DNA of 64,000 nt from Lasiosphaeria ovina (taxonomy: Eukaryota > Ascomycota > Sordariomycetes > Sordariales > Lasiosphaeriaceae), in contig JAULSN010000002.1 of NCBI GenBank assembly GCA_033439765.1, positions 5,766,001 to 5,830,000 on the forward strand. Direction: 5' to 3'. Made by a program: the position numbers and the translations under genes. Below, in pieces: positions 1-12,601 of this stretch; within the stretch, counting starts at the first letter, position 1, and every line of letters starts with the position of its first letter. The notes under the pieces are model-generated. The model was given only the letters and a program-made list of their open reading frames with translations, had not been told where the DNA came from and searched no databases.

Positions 1-53
1 TCGAGTGACCTCCGGGTTATGAGCCCGGCGCGCTTCCGCTGCGCCACGCAGCT
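1..53 (-). tRNA. initiator tRNA-Met (CAT), 3' part cut by the window edge
   Basis: Read on the minus strand, the tRNA starts AGCTGCGTGGCGCAGCGG and has an anticodon arm CCGGG-CTCATAA-CCCGG with CAT at 21-19. Three consecutive G-C pairs closing the anticodon stem and an A at position 1 are hallmarks of eukaryotic initiator tRNA rather than elongator tRNA-Met. The D arm, anticodon arm and start of the variable region are present. The T arm and acceptor 3' strand lie before base 1. No intron is seen. The A54 in the T loop that would confirm initiator identity is outside the window. Confidence 0.9.
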
Positions 54-624
54 GTTGTTACTAAGAGTGTAATCTTCTTCTTCGATGCAGGACGATAGCG
101 TAGAGTGGGTTCATAAAGGACTACATGGCTAGCAAGTGGATAGACGAATGGATGGATGCCTTATCGAGTTTTTTTTTCTATCTGTTATGTGTGCGTGTAT
201 GGTCCACCAGAGAGAGGATACAGAGGAGTGACTCATACGCAGACTCTCCCTCTCGAATAATGCCATGACAGCCCGGTTTCAAAGCTTGATGTGTTGAAGC
301 ATGAAAGTATATCCCTATTACCTTTTCCCCTACCTTTCCAATTCAAGACCCAGTCCTTGCTGGTAGACGCAAAACATGCTCGCTCGCTTCCCAGGTCAAC
401 ACCAACCCTACAGCCTCCGTTGAATGCCTCCCCCGTCCAAATCTCTCGTTCTCTGTCTCCGCCCCTGCCGCGTTGAGATATCCAAAAAGCCATGAATTCA
501 GGTCCCGTGATGCGTAGGTACTTGTCTATGCACATGTAAAAGAAATAGCAAAGAAAAGAAAAGAAATTGCACGCTCCGCCTCCATCCTTTTATAACCAAA
601 CAAACATAAAAAAAACCGCTACAC
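54..624. other. intergenic, no gene seen
   Basis: Between the tRNA 5' end and the 3' end of the acyl-CoA ligase gene. It holds a T run at 170-178 and pyrimidine-rich stretches. Short open frames on both strands match nothing recognisable. The part next to 625 is probably the ligase 3' UTR. Confidence 0.6.
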
Positions 625-2593
625 TCACTCGACGAACATGTCGGGCGGGGTGCCGTGCTTGGCCCACTCGCGCAGGACGTTCTTCTTGATCTTGCCGGTG
701 CTCGTCTTGGGCAGCTCGCGGACGATCTCGACCTCGCGGGGCACCATGAAACTGGAGATGGCGCTCTGGTGGCGGGCCCAGTCGATGACGTGCTGTGGCA
801 GCAGAGCGTCGCCGCCCTCCTGCTTCTGCTTGGCCTTCTTGATCGTCAGGTAGGCCTTGGGGCGCTCGCCCCAGTGCGAGTCAGGCACCGCCACGACGCC
901 GGCCTCGAGCACGTCGGGGTGCTCGACCAGCATGCTCTCGAGGGCGACGGAGCTGATGTTTTCGCCACCTGCGAGTTTCTTGGGTCAGTTTTGTGTGTCT
1001 GTGACTGTTTCAGAAAATATCGACTGGCTTACCAGAAATGATAATGTCCTTGGCGCGGTCCTGGATCTGGATGCTGCCGTCGGGGTGGTGCACGGCCAGG
1101 TCGCCCGAGTGCAGGGCACCCCCGGCAAACAGCTTGCGGGTGGCCTCGGGGTCCTTGTAGTAGCCCTTGGCGCAGATGTTGCCGGTAAAGACGATCTCGC
1201 CAATCTCCTTGCCGTCGCGGGCCACGTCGACGAGCGCGCCCTCGGGCAGGTCGGGCTTGACGATGCGCGCGGGCAGGCTCGTGACGAAGCCGTGGCCCTG
1301 GCGCGCCATCTTGGCAAACCTCTCGTGCCGAGGTAGCGACTCCCACTCGGGCAGCACGTATCCGCGCGTGATGGGACCATAGGTCTCCGTCAGCCCGTAC
1401 ACGTGGACGGGGATCAGGTTCAGGTCCATCATCTGCTCAAAGAGGTGTGCCGTGGGCGGGCTGGCGGCCACCGTGACACGCACGGGCAGCGGCAGCGGCG
1501 CTGCCTCGGCTGCCGCGCACAGCAGCGTGTTGACCGTCGGCGCCGCGTTGAAGTGCGTGATCCCTTCCTCCTTGAGCAGCTTCCAAATCAGCGGGTAGTC
1601 AATCTTGCGCAGGCAGACGTGGGTGCCGCGCACAGCGCAGACAGCCCAGGGGAATGTCCAGCCCACGGCGTGGAACCTGTAGCCGCCAAATGGTTAGCAG
1701 ACGGTGTCAGGGGTAAGCAAAACAAGATCGACGTACATGGGAAGCGTCCAGAGGTACTTGCACCTCCCGTCGGGGAGGTTCAGCCCTGACTCGACTACGT
1801 TGGCTAGGGTGGCGAGGTAGGCGCCACGGTGGGTGTACACGACGCCCTTGGGCTTGCTCGTGGTGCCCGAGGTGAAGGGGATGGCAATCATGTCGTCCTC
1901 GTTGGCAACTGTTTGTGATTGCAGATCTGCCCAGCCCTTGCTGCCAGTCTCTCGGTCCAGGACGAGGCCCTCGAGCACGGCATCATCAAAGGGACCGGAT
2001 AGCACACCCTCGGTGGCGTCCGTGTCCTTTGCGTGTGTGTTAGTTCTCATCTTTGACTGACTGGTACCACATTGGACGGAAGAGCGAAAAGGGGGTAAGA
2101 GAGGAACACGTACGGTATCGACAATGACGGGGGTGCCGGGGTGGTCCTTCAGGTAAGCATCGAGCAGGCCCTTGTACTCGGCGTCGGCGATGATGCAGTC
2201 GACCTCGGCAAAGTCGAAGATGTAGGCAATGTCTTCGGGCTTGAGGCGGATATTGGCGGGGACGATGACGCCGCCGGCGGCCACTATGCCGTAGACAGAC
2301 TCGAGGAATGCGGGCGTGTTTGGGGCGAGCAGGCCGACACGCGAGTACTTGTTCTTGTGCAGGAAGTAGGCGAGGCCGCGGGCGCGGTCGGCCAGCTCCA
2401 TGTAGGAGCGGCGCAGGACCTTGCCGTTGGCCGTGACATGGTAGACGGCCTCGGCGTTGGGCTCGATGGCGGCGGCCCGCTCAAGGAAGAAGGTCGGCGA
2501 GAGCTGGGAAACGTGGTGCGGCGGTTGTGACGGCTGCTGGTGGCCCATGAGGTGGCCCAGCACGTTCCTCAGCCTCGACGATGCCCCAGACAT
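625..2593 (-). CDS. AMP-dependent acyl-CoA synthetase/ligase
   Basis: Exons (minus): 2593-2114, 2026-1737, 1676-1033, 968-625, giving 585 aa. Family knowledge: ANL enzymes adenylate a carboxylic acid and transfer it to CoA. Visible motifs: P-loop FTSGTTSKPKG (about residues 211-221), VYGLTETYG (about 349-357), the GDLAVHHP and DRAKDIIISGGENIS signatures, and a C-terminal lysine region STGKIKK. The LPMFHAVGWTFPWAV stretch resembles the medium-chain/aromatic-acid branch, but the substrate cannot be read from sequence. The C-terminus DMFVE lacks a peroxisomal SKL signal. The ATG at 2593 is the first in this frame; the frame stays open upstream to about 2929 with an Arg/Ser-rich stretch but no ATG. 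One acceptor is AAG (2029-2027). The gene sits beside a pseudogene and a peroxidase, with no evident pathway link. Confidence 0.9.
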
Positions 2594-4151
2594 GGCGGCG
2601 TGTGAGAAGAGGCGAGCGCTTGTTTTCCAGGCTAGATGCTGCCGAGAGGGAGAGGGCAAACAGCGCGTCACCAGTGATGCCGATGGCGGTGCCGATGATG
2701 ATAATGGCAATGGTGATGGTGATGCGGTTGCCAACCACCGTCGTCCTCTGCCTCCCCCACACTGCCGTTCAATGCAGCGGCTGGCGAGATAGCCGAGCCT
2801 GTCAAGGATGCGCGATGCACGGTGCGGGATGCGAGATGATGCGCGGCTGCACAAGCCGAGCGAAGTTGGCGTGGACCGGGAATTGTAATGGCGGCTCGAC
2901 CTTGACCTTAAAAAGGTGCGGGAGAACAATGATTGGACAGTAAATACCTACCTACAAATGCCTACCAACAATGCAAGACTTGGGGACGGAAAGGGAGAGA
3001 GAGAGAGAGAGAGAGAGAGAGTCAAGAGAGGGCAAGAGAGGGCAAGAGCAAGAGGAAGAGAAGTGAAAGAGAAGAGAAGAGACAGTCTAGTTCTAGTTCT
3101 AAAATGGTTCCAGATGTCCGGGCTCCATCTCCATCCTCCCCAACTTCCTCGGAACTTACCCATCCAAGACGAGCGAGACAGGGTGCAGATCCAAATACTG
3201 CCCTGCCTTGCCTGGCTTCATAGGGCAGGTGCCCCTGTCCGACTCCAGCGCGGCTTCCCCGACTCAGGCTGGTAACGCCCCGCCAACTTCTGCGGGGCAG
3301 CGAGTGGACCACTAGAGGCGGGGAGTGCTCCGTTTCACCCGCTTCCGGTCCACCGACGAAAGCCGATGGACTTGCCGGCGTAGACGCGAAAGCCGACCAA
3401 AACAAGCAAAAAGGAGAAGTGTTTGGCCATTGTGTTCCAAGCGGACATTTCTTCCCTACTTATCGTCGTCTGGTTCGGGTATGCATATAAATACGTCTAT
3501 GGCTACAAACCAATCCCAAGATCATGGACGTCTACTCTATTTCTCGGCGAGCCGCCGGAGGAGCGGGGAAGACCTGGCGAGGAAACAGCCTGTAAACACC
3601 GAATCAGCTTTTGTTTATTTAACTAAGCCCCTAAGTCTTGTGATTTCTTGGTACGGAGTAAGCCCCAGACAAAAGGGGCGAAGGCACAAACAGCGCCGCT
3701 CCACACCACGTCTCCTCACCCCCGCTTCCGTCTCGTATCTTTTCGGGGATAGCTTCTAAGACGCGGCTAGGCCGGCATGGGCGAAAATTGCTTGAAATGA
3801 CTAGCTTCCATAGTAAGGTCGGCATGGGCTGAAAAATATAAAAAGCATGAACTCTACCTTAGGTGCTCGCTAAAGCGATACATATCCCTCTTACCAGAAA
3901 ACAAACCGTAAAGAGCCGTGGCCGCCAGGGCTTCCAAGCCTTCCTATAAAACCACGGGCCTTTCGTGGCCTGCCACATCACTGGATATGCCTGCCGTAGA
4001 GCCAGATATGCCTGCCGCAGGACCTGGTATGCCTCCCAGGCATGTACGCTATGAGCTGGACATGATCGACAGGTATTTACCGTGAGACATCAAACATTAC
4101 CTTCGAAAATCACACACAAAAGAAAACGAGATACCTGCCAACGTACTACCA
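2594..4151. other. intergenic with (GA)n microsatellite, no gene seen
   Basis: A GA dinucleotide run lies at about 2995-3021, just upstream of the ligase gene in its promoter region. Short TAGGTA/TACCTA motifs occur at about 2944-2965. The open frames are short and carry no recognisable domain. Confidence 0.55.
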
Positions 4152-6285
4152 CTAGAAGTTATACCGCCCCACCCCGTGCTGCACGCCCTCGGTCGCCAGG
4201 ATGTGCTCCTCGAGTAGCTCGCCGCGGAGGCGGTGGGCCTCGCCGATCCCCATCGGCCACTCGTCGACTAGGTCGACGATCTGATCGACCACTTCCTAGG
4301 GCAGAGCATGGCGGGACCAGTCGATCTTGGCGGGACCGGCGGGCCGCCCACCAGTCGTGCTGCTGGGGCGGGACGTTGTGCGTCGAACAGACCCGGTAGT
4401 GGGGGTCGATGAGATGGAGAGCAAGAAAGCGGCGGCGCCCGGGCCTCGACGGGTCGAGCAGTGCACACGGCTCGATCTTGTGCTGCAGCACATTGGGATA
4501 AGCGAGGAGGCGGCCATCCGCCATGGCGACGGTGCCGAGCTCCTGCAGCGCCTTGCCGCCACCAGCGTGCCTGCGGCCGAGGTCCCTAGGATCGACGCCG
4601 TAGATCTGTGCAAGCGTATCGAAGCGCCCACTCTCGTAGTGGTGCTTGGATGAATCGAGGCTGGCCTCGACGCGGAAGGATAGGGCGCCTGACAGCTGGG
4701 TCACGTTGATGCTGTCAAAGTGGACCATGCTCGTGGCGACAATGTGCTCGTTTAGCAAACCGTCAAGGTGCCAGTCGTGAATGCTGGCGTCCTCGTCTTC
4801 ATGTTGGCGTCCTGGGGTCAGTTCTATGCTTCCCATGCGCAGAATCACCTGGAGCCCCCCCGGAAAGCTATCTTGGAGGGAGACGTTGTAAAGCTCATGA
4901 TCTGGCTCGGGGTTACGACGCCGCCTCGGATGCGTGTTTCCCTTTTAGGAACAATAGCTGTACCGGCCTTGCCTTGTTTGTTTCCACTCCTGGTACGTAA
5001 AGGAGATTCCTGGCTCGGGTAGCAGCCAGTGCCTCAAGCCAAATCGCGAGGCCTGCCGGAATCGTAAGCTGTCTGGCCCGAATGTTTGAGATGGTGGGAT
5101 CCAGGCTGTGGGCAGATAGGCTAGCACCTCTGGACGGCTGAAGAAAGGATCTACGTGCAAATAATTCCGGACTGCCGGAATGAAAGTGTCATGGAGTGCC
5201 TTGTTACCTCGTGCCCGTGAGCAAATGTCTTCCACTTCATTTGGCGTCAGAGGGGACCAGAGGACTCCATAAGTTCTAATGCGCGGAGGCAAGCGTCCAG
5301 GCCCGCAGTGAACAAGGACCTGGTTCCAGGGCTCGATGGATGAGGATACGAGCTTCTCGATGGTTTCGTAAAGGGACTTGTGGGATACCGGGTGCAGGTT
5401 GTTAATGTACGATCCGATGGCGACGTTAGGGGGGAGGCTTGTGGAAGCCGTCTTCATCACTTCATCGAAGCTAACTTCAAACGGTAGCCACTGAAACCGG
5501 CGCGAAAACCAGGGACTTCCGACCTCAATGCCGCGAACAAGTGCGAAGCGCAGCGTCCTGTTCAAGAGCGGGTGCCTGGGGTAGCGGTGGTGCTGCAGAG
5601 CCGGCGCCGTGCTCACTTGGCCGCTCGCGGCAAACATGCGGTGGCCAGTGTGGCCTCCGTCGGCGAGAACAAGACTCCGCCCATACACCAAGGGGAAAAG
5701 GATGGGGTCGACGATATCTTGTCTTTGTTGGCGGTTGTAGTTGGGGGCATCGGGTAGGTCTTCGCATCATTACCACCATTGCTGCTCCCCTCGACATAGA
5801 GTAGAACGGCCCGCGTTTGAAGCACCTCCAGTAGGCCAGCAGGGATGGCGGACTTGCAAACGCCAGCAGCCCAGTCAAGAGCGGTGACGCAGTTGGTCTG
5901 AGCGAAGGCGTGGGCCTTGTCCCGCAGCTCGGAAATACAACCACTCCCGGGCTAGGCGGCTGATGTCATGATCAGGCCACGGCCCGATGGTGGTCTCGGC
6001 CCTCGCCCACTCGGCCACGACGCGCTCGTTAAAGACATGTGTGTGCCAGTCCGGCTTGTCGGTGATGGTGTTCATGAGCCGCAGCATGGCGACCTCGCAC
6101 GCCAGCAGCGGCGGTTGGGACCAGTCGAGGGCGCCATGGGCAAAGCGCTCGCGCGGAGTCCGCTCCACAGTGACGGGGAAGTTCACAAAGCCAGGAACTC
6201 GGAGAGGGCCCCGGCCGCTGTTGTCAAATACAAGGCCGGCCAGTCCATTGCCGTGTGTTTCCCTATGGTGCGGGACTAGATGCAT
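4152..6285 (-). pseudogene. DUF4246-family protein, decayed (2 stops, 3 frameshifts)
   Basis: Pieces of a fungal DUF4246 protein (function unknown) appear in correct order over the full family length. N-terminal part from ATG 6285: LPGF-like region, MLRLMNTITDKPDWHTHVF. Then LRDKAHAFAQTNCVTALDW in a second frame (shift near 5940). Then DIVDPILFPLVYGRS in a third frame (shift near 5745-5765). An in-frame TAA at 4947-4945 interrupts the core before LYNVSLQD and MGSIELTPG. Next come WHLDGLLNEHIVATS and HNVPPQQHDWW, a shift near 4320-4350, AGPAKIDW, an in-frame TAG at 4298-4296, then a normal-looking C-terminus ending at TAG 4154-4152. Both stops fit CAA/CAG Gln codons after one C-to-T change. 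No GT-AG intron restores the frames. Neighbouring genes show no such damage, which argues against general sequencing error. Confidence 0.85.
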
Positions 6286-8627
6286 TGATCCTTTTTTTCC
6301 TTCCTGTTTTCTGTTCCGAGTCTTCTTCCGGGATGACTGTGACCGTGACTGTGACTGTGTCAATGGATGAGTGGCAAGGTACTAGGCAGTTACCTAATTT
6401 CCACAGCAACATAAGCTGCGCATATTTCCGAGCAAATACTTGGCTCCCTTTTTTGCTTCATAAATAGATGGAGAGAAAAGAGGAGGTGCAACTTTATTAG
6501 AGACTGATTCAAGTTGTGGTTCGGCTGATGCGAGTTACCTACCTAGGTTGTCGTCGGCTGTCCCTTCCATTCAGCGTCAGCCCCAACACTGTGGAAGAGT
6601 CGCAGCCCCACACCGCACTGCACACCGCCTTTACCTGTTAGGTAAGCAGGGTCAGCAGTTGGCAGCTAGGCATTTCGCCGCAAAAGAGCTAGCCCCACTT
6701 TGAACGCGAATGAAATAAAAATTTCCGAGCTGTTCCTCTCTTCCTCCTCTTTTTTTTCTGCGTGAAGCCTCGTCCTCTTCAACGCTGCGTTTCTATGCTA
6801 CATACGGAGAGACTGCGCGAGCAGCCTCTCATTTTCCTGGCATATGAGAAATTCGGAGAATCTGCTTCAATAAAGTTCGTCCGCCGCCTCGCTCGTCCGC
6901 GGGCGTTTCGGCGGGTCGCGAGCTCTGCCGGTGACGGTCTGTCGCGAACTCGCGGCTGTAATTGGCATCAGAAAAGCAGGGCCTGGGAGGAGCTGCTTGC
7001 AGTTTTCTTTCCAGGTTCCTCTGGGAGGGCCATTACGAAGCTTGTGGGCAAATCACTTTAGTGCAATACGCAGCGTGCGGCCTTGCTCTCGGGCGGGCCG
7101 TACAATTCGATTCACGATTATCCTGTTGAGGACGAGGCTTCACCACTCTTTCCCCCCCCCCAGGTAAGAAGTCCCTGCGTCGTCGTGCGGGACAAGGATA
7201 CTACTAACAGATGCTGCATGCCACCTGCTCGAGAAACCACACATTTGCGCTTCGAATGGTACTGGCGTGCGACTCAGCGGCCTGGAACCACGTTGCACCC
7301 ACAGTCACGTTGCAATTTTCCGCCCACCATCGGTGCTCATTGGGAGCGGGAGTGTTAGATTAGCTCTACCAGCGTTCTCGAAACTCAATAAATACTTTGC
7401 CAGCACTGCTCCGGTGTACCCGATTATGCTTGTTTCTGGATCTGTGCAAGATGGTTTTGTGACTGGCATGGCGATGGCAATAACGATGGCGATGGCGATG
7501 GCGATGGCGATGACCGAGTTCCACCATTTATGTCACAACTAGCATCCCACCACACAACGATTGCGAACTTGAACGACACGACAACAAGCCCGACAAATAC
7601 GATGACGTTTGGCAATGAGCCAAGCAGACGCTGGCGGAACAGGTCGTGGGACATTCTGCTGATGTTCGACTTGGAGAGCAGCGGATGGTTCTCGTTGCTG
7701 CCAAATTAAGCGGTCGACGTCTGAACCGAAAACAATCACGACATCCGCCTCACTTCCATGTCACCCGAGTTCAACATTTCTGCTTAGCCTCTGACGTCAC
7801 CACCTTCCTTCCCTCCCCTCGCTTCTTGGTCAGTAAAGCTGACCTTCGCTCTTCGGGGCTTTCACCACTTCGTCCGGCCGCTCATGGGAAGAAAAAAAAC
7901 CTGAAACCACATCTAGGACGACAATCCCACAAATGCCAGGCAAGAATCTACAGCGAGGAAGCAGAGGAGTATTCGCATCACCCTCAAAGGTCTCGTCCTT
8001 TCGTGTATTACGGCGTTGGTTTGGAGATGGCGAAGAAATGTTGATCTATAAAGGCCGAGGAGGACCTCGGCCGGCCTTCGAGGTCAATCCCGGTCCCAAT
8101 CCCGGTCCCTGTCCCTTATGGTCCTCGCCGAATTCTCGATCCATACATGTTCACAATTGTTCTAATGGGCTGTTGCAAAGTGTCTTGACAACCCGAGGGA
8201 CAGACATTCTCTCATCTGCGGTGGCTGTTGGTCGTCAAAATCTTGGCAAAGTGCATCGCTGGCCGAAGAAACAGTGACAACGCCTGGAAGGTCGACGACC
8301 ACAAGAAGCTAAACTCTAATCATGCTAGGCTATCGACGTGGACCGACTCTCCCTCACACAGGCCCCGTGGACTACAGCAACAAGTGCCAAACTTGGGCTA
8401 CAAGTCCCGAAACCGAGTCTGTCTTGCCGTCCTCCGCCTTCTTGCGAGGCTCTTGATCACCGGACATCGGCTCGGGCAGATGGAGCATTTCCGGCTCCCA
8501 TCTAAACCGGCACCGCTAGGATCTTTTGGACGTTATCACCGATGGTGGTACCGTTCCTCTGCACTGCGGGAAAGGTGTATCCCTCTTTATACGCGAGGCG
8601 CTCTTCCTCTGTTTGTCCCAATCACCA
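6286..8627. other. gene-poor stretch, GATGGC-type repeat
   Basis: No supportable gene. A GATGGC-rich simple repeat lies at about 7468-7513. Short overlapping open frames on both strands (for example around 7646-8692) are low complexity in composition, lack plausible starts and match no family. Confidence 0.5.
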
Positions 8628-9457
8628 TCAGCATTTGCTCAGTGTGTAGTCAAGGAGGAAGTCAAGACGGAACCTACCAAACCAGGCCTTAACCCACGCT
8701 TTCGGCGCCCCGCCGGCCTTGTCATCCCACAAGGTTGTCAGAAAGAGCGCCGTCGTGCCGGGGCTGCCCCTCATCTGATTGGCCGAGGCATTGAACTTGG
8801 GGTTGGCCGCCATGGCATCCCTCACGCGTGCTGCGCGGGCCTTGGCTGCCACCTCGATGGTGATGTACTTGTCCTGCTCGGTAGGACCGGTCTTGTAGAG
8901 ATCCAGCCGCTTCGCCATGGTGGCCCAGATGACGGGAGAAAAGTGCAGGTCATCGCCGAAATAAAAATCATTTCGCGACAGGGAGCCGTCGAATTCAATC
9001 TTGTCGTGCGCTGCCAAGTCGGCCAGGTTGAAGGTCGATGCGTTCCCCGTCGTCGTCAGTTTGAAGCTGACGGCATCGTCGAAGGCGCCGTCAAACGTGG
9101 TGTGCTCATAGTTGTAAGCCGCTGCTACGGCCGATCTGACCGCTTCCTTGTCGATGTTCTTCCCCGAGCGAGGGAGGAAGCCGTGACTGGCCAGGACATT
9201 GAGGCCAGGGCAAGGGGAGCGACCTGCGAATACGTGACAATGTCAGTTTGCTTTCCGAGGGCCAAATTGCTGATCTTGTTGGTCTGTTGGTCTTGCTGGA
9301 GACCGGGCCTAAAGATTCCAAAACAAGAAACAAGGAGAGACTAACTATCCCCTGGTCTGACTGGGTGATATTCATGGCCTTTTGGCTCAGGATTGCCCCA
9401 CGGCCCGGCAGCGGCGAGGCCAACGAGGCTTGCCTCAACGAACAAACAAAGTTTCAT
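8628..9457 (-). CDS. secreted heme-thiolate peroxidase (chloroperoxidase-like, Peroxidase_2)
   Basis: Exons 9457-9346 and 9223-8628, giving 235 aa. Family knowledge: Peroxidase_2 proteins bind heme through a proximal Cys and use H2O2 for halogenation or peroxygenation of organic substrates. Visible: a short N-terminal signal peptide (MKLCLFVEASLVGLAAAG), the heme-ligand motif SPCPGLNVLASHGFLP with Cys about residue 42, and the distal acid motif E-F-D followed by GSLSR (about 114-121), where classical chloroperoxidase has E-H-D and peroxygenases E-G-D. The length matches short ascomycete members. The splice junction at A|GT gives PGDSRSPCPG in frame. A TATA-like TTATATATAT lies about 95-105 bases upstream (9560-9551). 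Phe at the distal middle position is atypical, so activity is uncertain. Confidence 0.9.
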
Positions 9458-12400
9458 GGTCGGCGGGTTGTTGGTGGCGTTTACAGATCGTTTGAAGGAT
9501 CGAGCTAAAGAATTCTAGCGCATCAGATCGGTACAAGCATCGATCCTGAGATATATATAAGAACCAGAGTCTCGAGGTATACGCATCAAGAAGGACGAAA
9601 ACGGCGCGTATTCGGGTCCACGACGAAAAAGACTCAGCCCCAGAGCGTATCGCCCTCGACAGCGGGATGACGAGTCCGAGAGGCCGTATTCGCCAACATG
9701 AGGGGGAATTTCAAATAAAAGCAACACCATCGTGGCCAACTTTGATTTGATTTCACGTCGAGCAACTTTATGCAGTGACACTCGGGTTTTTCCTTTCCTG
9801 AGCGTATCTATCGCCGGCTCTCCCCAAGGATGTCGACCTCTTGCGCGTTCTGGCGGCCGCAGCATGTCGACGGTCCCGGTAAGTCGACACTTGGCGACAA
9901 TTCCAAATCAATATCCCAGCGCGATGCTACTGCTCATCAAAGTCTCGAGATTGCATCCAGTTGCACGACCGCTCGCCAGCACGTTCCGGATCCCGAGAGC
10001 GACGCCGCGGTTGTAGGTGAGTGGAAACTTGAATTCGCAGCTGGACGGGACCTTGGAAGGGCATCGAGACGACAATTATGCCCCATTATTGTCCCGAGGC
10101 CAGGAACTCCAGGTTGACGACATATCGGAGAGTAAATAAAGTAGCGGCACGATCAAACTAGCGGGAGCTTGAAGCCGTTGCGATATGTAGGTGAGACTGT
10201 GTGTAAGACGCGCTGCCAAGCCACACAAGCACGCCAAGCATTGTGGGATCTTGACTTTAATCTTTTTGGGGTTGCCCCTTTGGTTTTCTTGGCGCCGGGC
10301 TGGCCTAGACCCGACTTTTGACAGGGGTTGCGCTGCGAGTCAGGGAATATAACGCCTGCCAACCAAGCTGACTCGAAGCTAGCCAGCCACGGTAGCTCCG
10401 CCCCGCTCCAAGGAACCGATGGCAGGAAAAGTGGTCCTGGGGCCCTGGGCTGAGTAAGTGACAAATGTCTCACCGAGTTCGCCCGTCGAGCAATTCAGGC
10501 AACTTCGTTGTGGCCCTCCTCATCCGGAAAGGTGCTCGATATTTACACGTGTAGAGGTGTCGTGGTCTCGTGGGGCTCTTTGCCTGCCGAGGGCCGGCCG
10601 GCTGTGCTGTTGACTGCTTCGGCGGCCCCCCCCCACCGCACCCGAAGGCCGACCAAACAGCATCGGCGCTCTGAAGAAGGAAATGACCCACTTGCCGGTG
10701 TTTTGCACGTCTTTCCCCCATTTCTGCCCTCGTCTTCTCCGTTTAGTGTTTATTCCATGCATTAGCGAATACGCACTCACATCAGAACTTTACCTGCGAT
10801 GCCCCTCCCCCCCTTGCCGCCTGCCAGGACGGGGCTAGGGCCTACGGTACTGGTACTGTACCTACTATGTAAGTTGGTGGGAAGACCACGGCCACTACGG
10901 AATACCACGGCCACTCCCGCCTGGGTGGGGTTCTTGGCAGGTGGGCTGGCTGTCCTTGGGTGGGTGGGTCTGCCAGGCCATGCCCCTTTCAGCTTTGCCA
11001 GGGAGCTAGGGAGTCTGGGAGCCGACCATGTCGTGGGCGGCACGAGTCAACGAGTTCAACGAGTCAGGTCGCCATCCGAACGCGACATTCCCTGCCTTGT
11101 CCTGGCCTGCCCACTTAACTTAATTAGCCTCCTTCCAGTACATTCCGTTTTCCCTGCGCCCCGGGTCTGTCCCCACATGCGTGTCACTGTGACGGGGCTC
11201 CGAAGGGAAGGAGGGGGGGGATTTGATTTTCCAATAATTTTCCCGCTCGGAAAAGTCGGGGGCACGGGGCTTTGATCAAGGAGGAGGATCATTGCTCCCC
11301 TGCCCTCGGGAACTTTTGTTCTCTCCGTCGGGGCAACATCCGTCTATCTCGCCGCCCCTCCCTCCTCTCTATCTCCTCCACTCCAGCCCAAGCAAGCTAC
11401 TCCTCCCCCCCATTCGGTGATACCGGACCTAGTGCCGGACGCATCAGGAAGCTCCTAAGGTTCCTACGCTCCGCGATCGACTCGCTGCCCACACGGGGCT
11501 CTCCCAGAAGTCCTGATTGTGGATGGCACGTGTGACGTCTTGGCGGTCTGGACCCTCACCTCTCCAGGGACTCCGAGGTATCACACACCACCCCCGTACC
11601 TGTCCCCTTCCGTTCCCATCCCCTTCCCTTCCCATCCCCTTCTTTCCCCAAACCCTAGCCCCTTGACTCTTGATTCTGAGTTTCCCAAGATTTATTTGGC
11701 AGGACCGGCACGACGGGGGGAGCCGGCTATCTAGGAGAGAGAGCGGCCAAGTTAGCCGCGTGTTCCAGGGCTTGTCATTCCTTACCTATCTTTCTTCTAG
11801 GCTCGGCTACGTAGCACGCCCGCCTCCACAAACAGCCACACGTCACTAGGTACACTAAAACATACCACTTAATCACACATCATATTTGCTGCTGCTGTGA
11901 TTAAGTAAGTAATTAGGTGCTCGAGTCATCTGTGTAAATCACCGCCCGTAGTTGAACAGTGAGCACGAGTAATGAGGCCCCCCATCTTCAAAGAAGCATG
12001 ATGATGATGATGACGATGATGATGATGATAATTTGCCTGGAAGATACACAGTAGAGAATGAGATCGGCGGCGGCGGCAAATAGAATTAAACATCATTATA
12101 GGCATGATTGTGTGGGTGTCTAATTAAATCTAATAATTAAGAAACCCCGGCGCCCGGGACCGAATCCGGCAGGCAGGATTCCATTCACATATCATGTGCG
12201 TATATGGACTGTGTGCATAGGGAGATAGAAGCATTGTAACCAATGGCCTGTGCTCTGGCCGGCCGTGCGTGCGTGTGTGACGAGTCGTACGATTGGATTA
12301 TACGGAATAGGTAATTACCTTGGGCAGTTCCCCCGCTCGTTTGATTTGGCGTCTCAGCTATTCGTACTTACTGCGGGTGCCCAGATAGGTAATTAGGTTG

Positions 12401-12601
12401 GAATTAACTATTCGTACCACGTGCTTATACCCCATTCTGTCTGGTGTTATAGAATAGGCTCTCACGTGAGATGGCTTCAGCAAAGGACTGTACTTATTCT
12501 TTGATTGCCACAGATTCTGGGGACTATTAAAAAGAATAAAGGGGTCAAGTAGTTAAAAAGACAACATAGAAACAGCCAGCTGTTAACCAGTTGATAATTA
12601 T
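9458..12601. other. gene-poor stretch with (ATG)n repeat
   Basis: About 3.1 kb without a supportable gene. It includes the peroxidase promoter at its left end, C-rich and G-rich patches (for example 10626-10636, 10803-10812, 11205-11220) and an imperfect (ATG)n tract at about 11998-12030. Open frames up to about 158 codons (10799-11275 plus) are Pro/Gly/Leu-rich, recognisable as no family, and likely chance. Confidence 0.5.

Noticed and set aside
2594..2929. N-terminal mitochondrial extension of the acyl-CoA ligase
   Set aside because: The frame is open and Arg/Ser-rich but contains no ATG; the 585-aa product from 2593 has normal family length.
4152..6285. DUF4246 region as an intact multi-intron gene
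   Set aside because: No GT-AG pair restores the frame at the shifts near 5755 and 5940, and the in-frame TAG at 4298-4296 has no intron around it.
10799..11275. 158-codon plus-strand frame
   Set aside because: Pro/Gly/Leu-rich, no recognisable domain, crosses G- and C-runs; probably chance.
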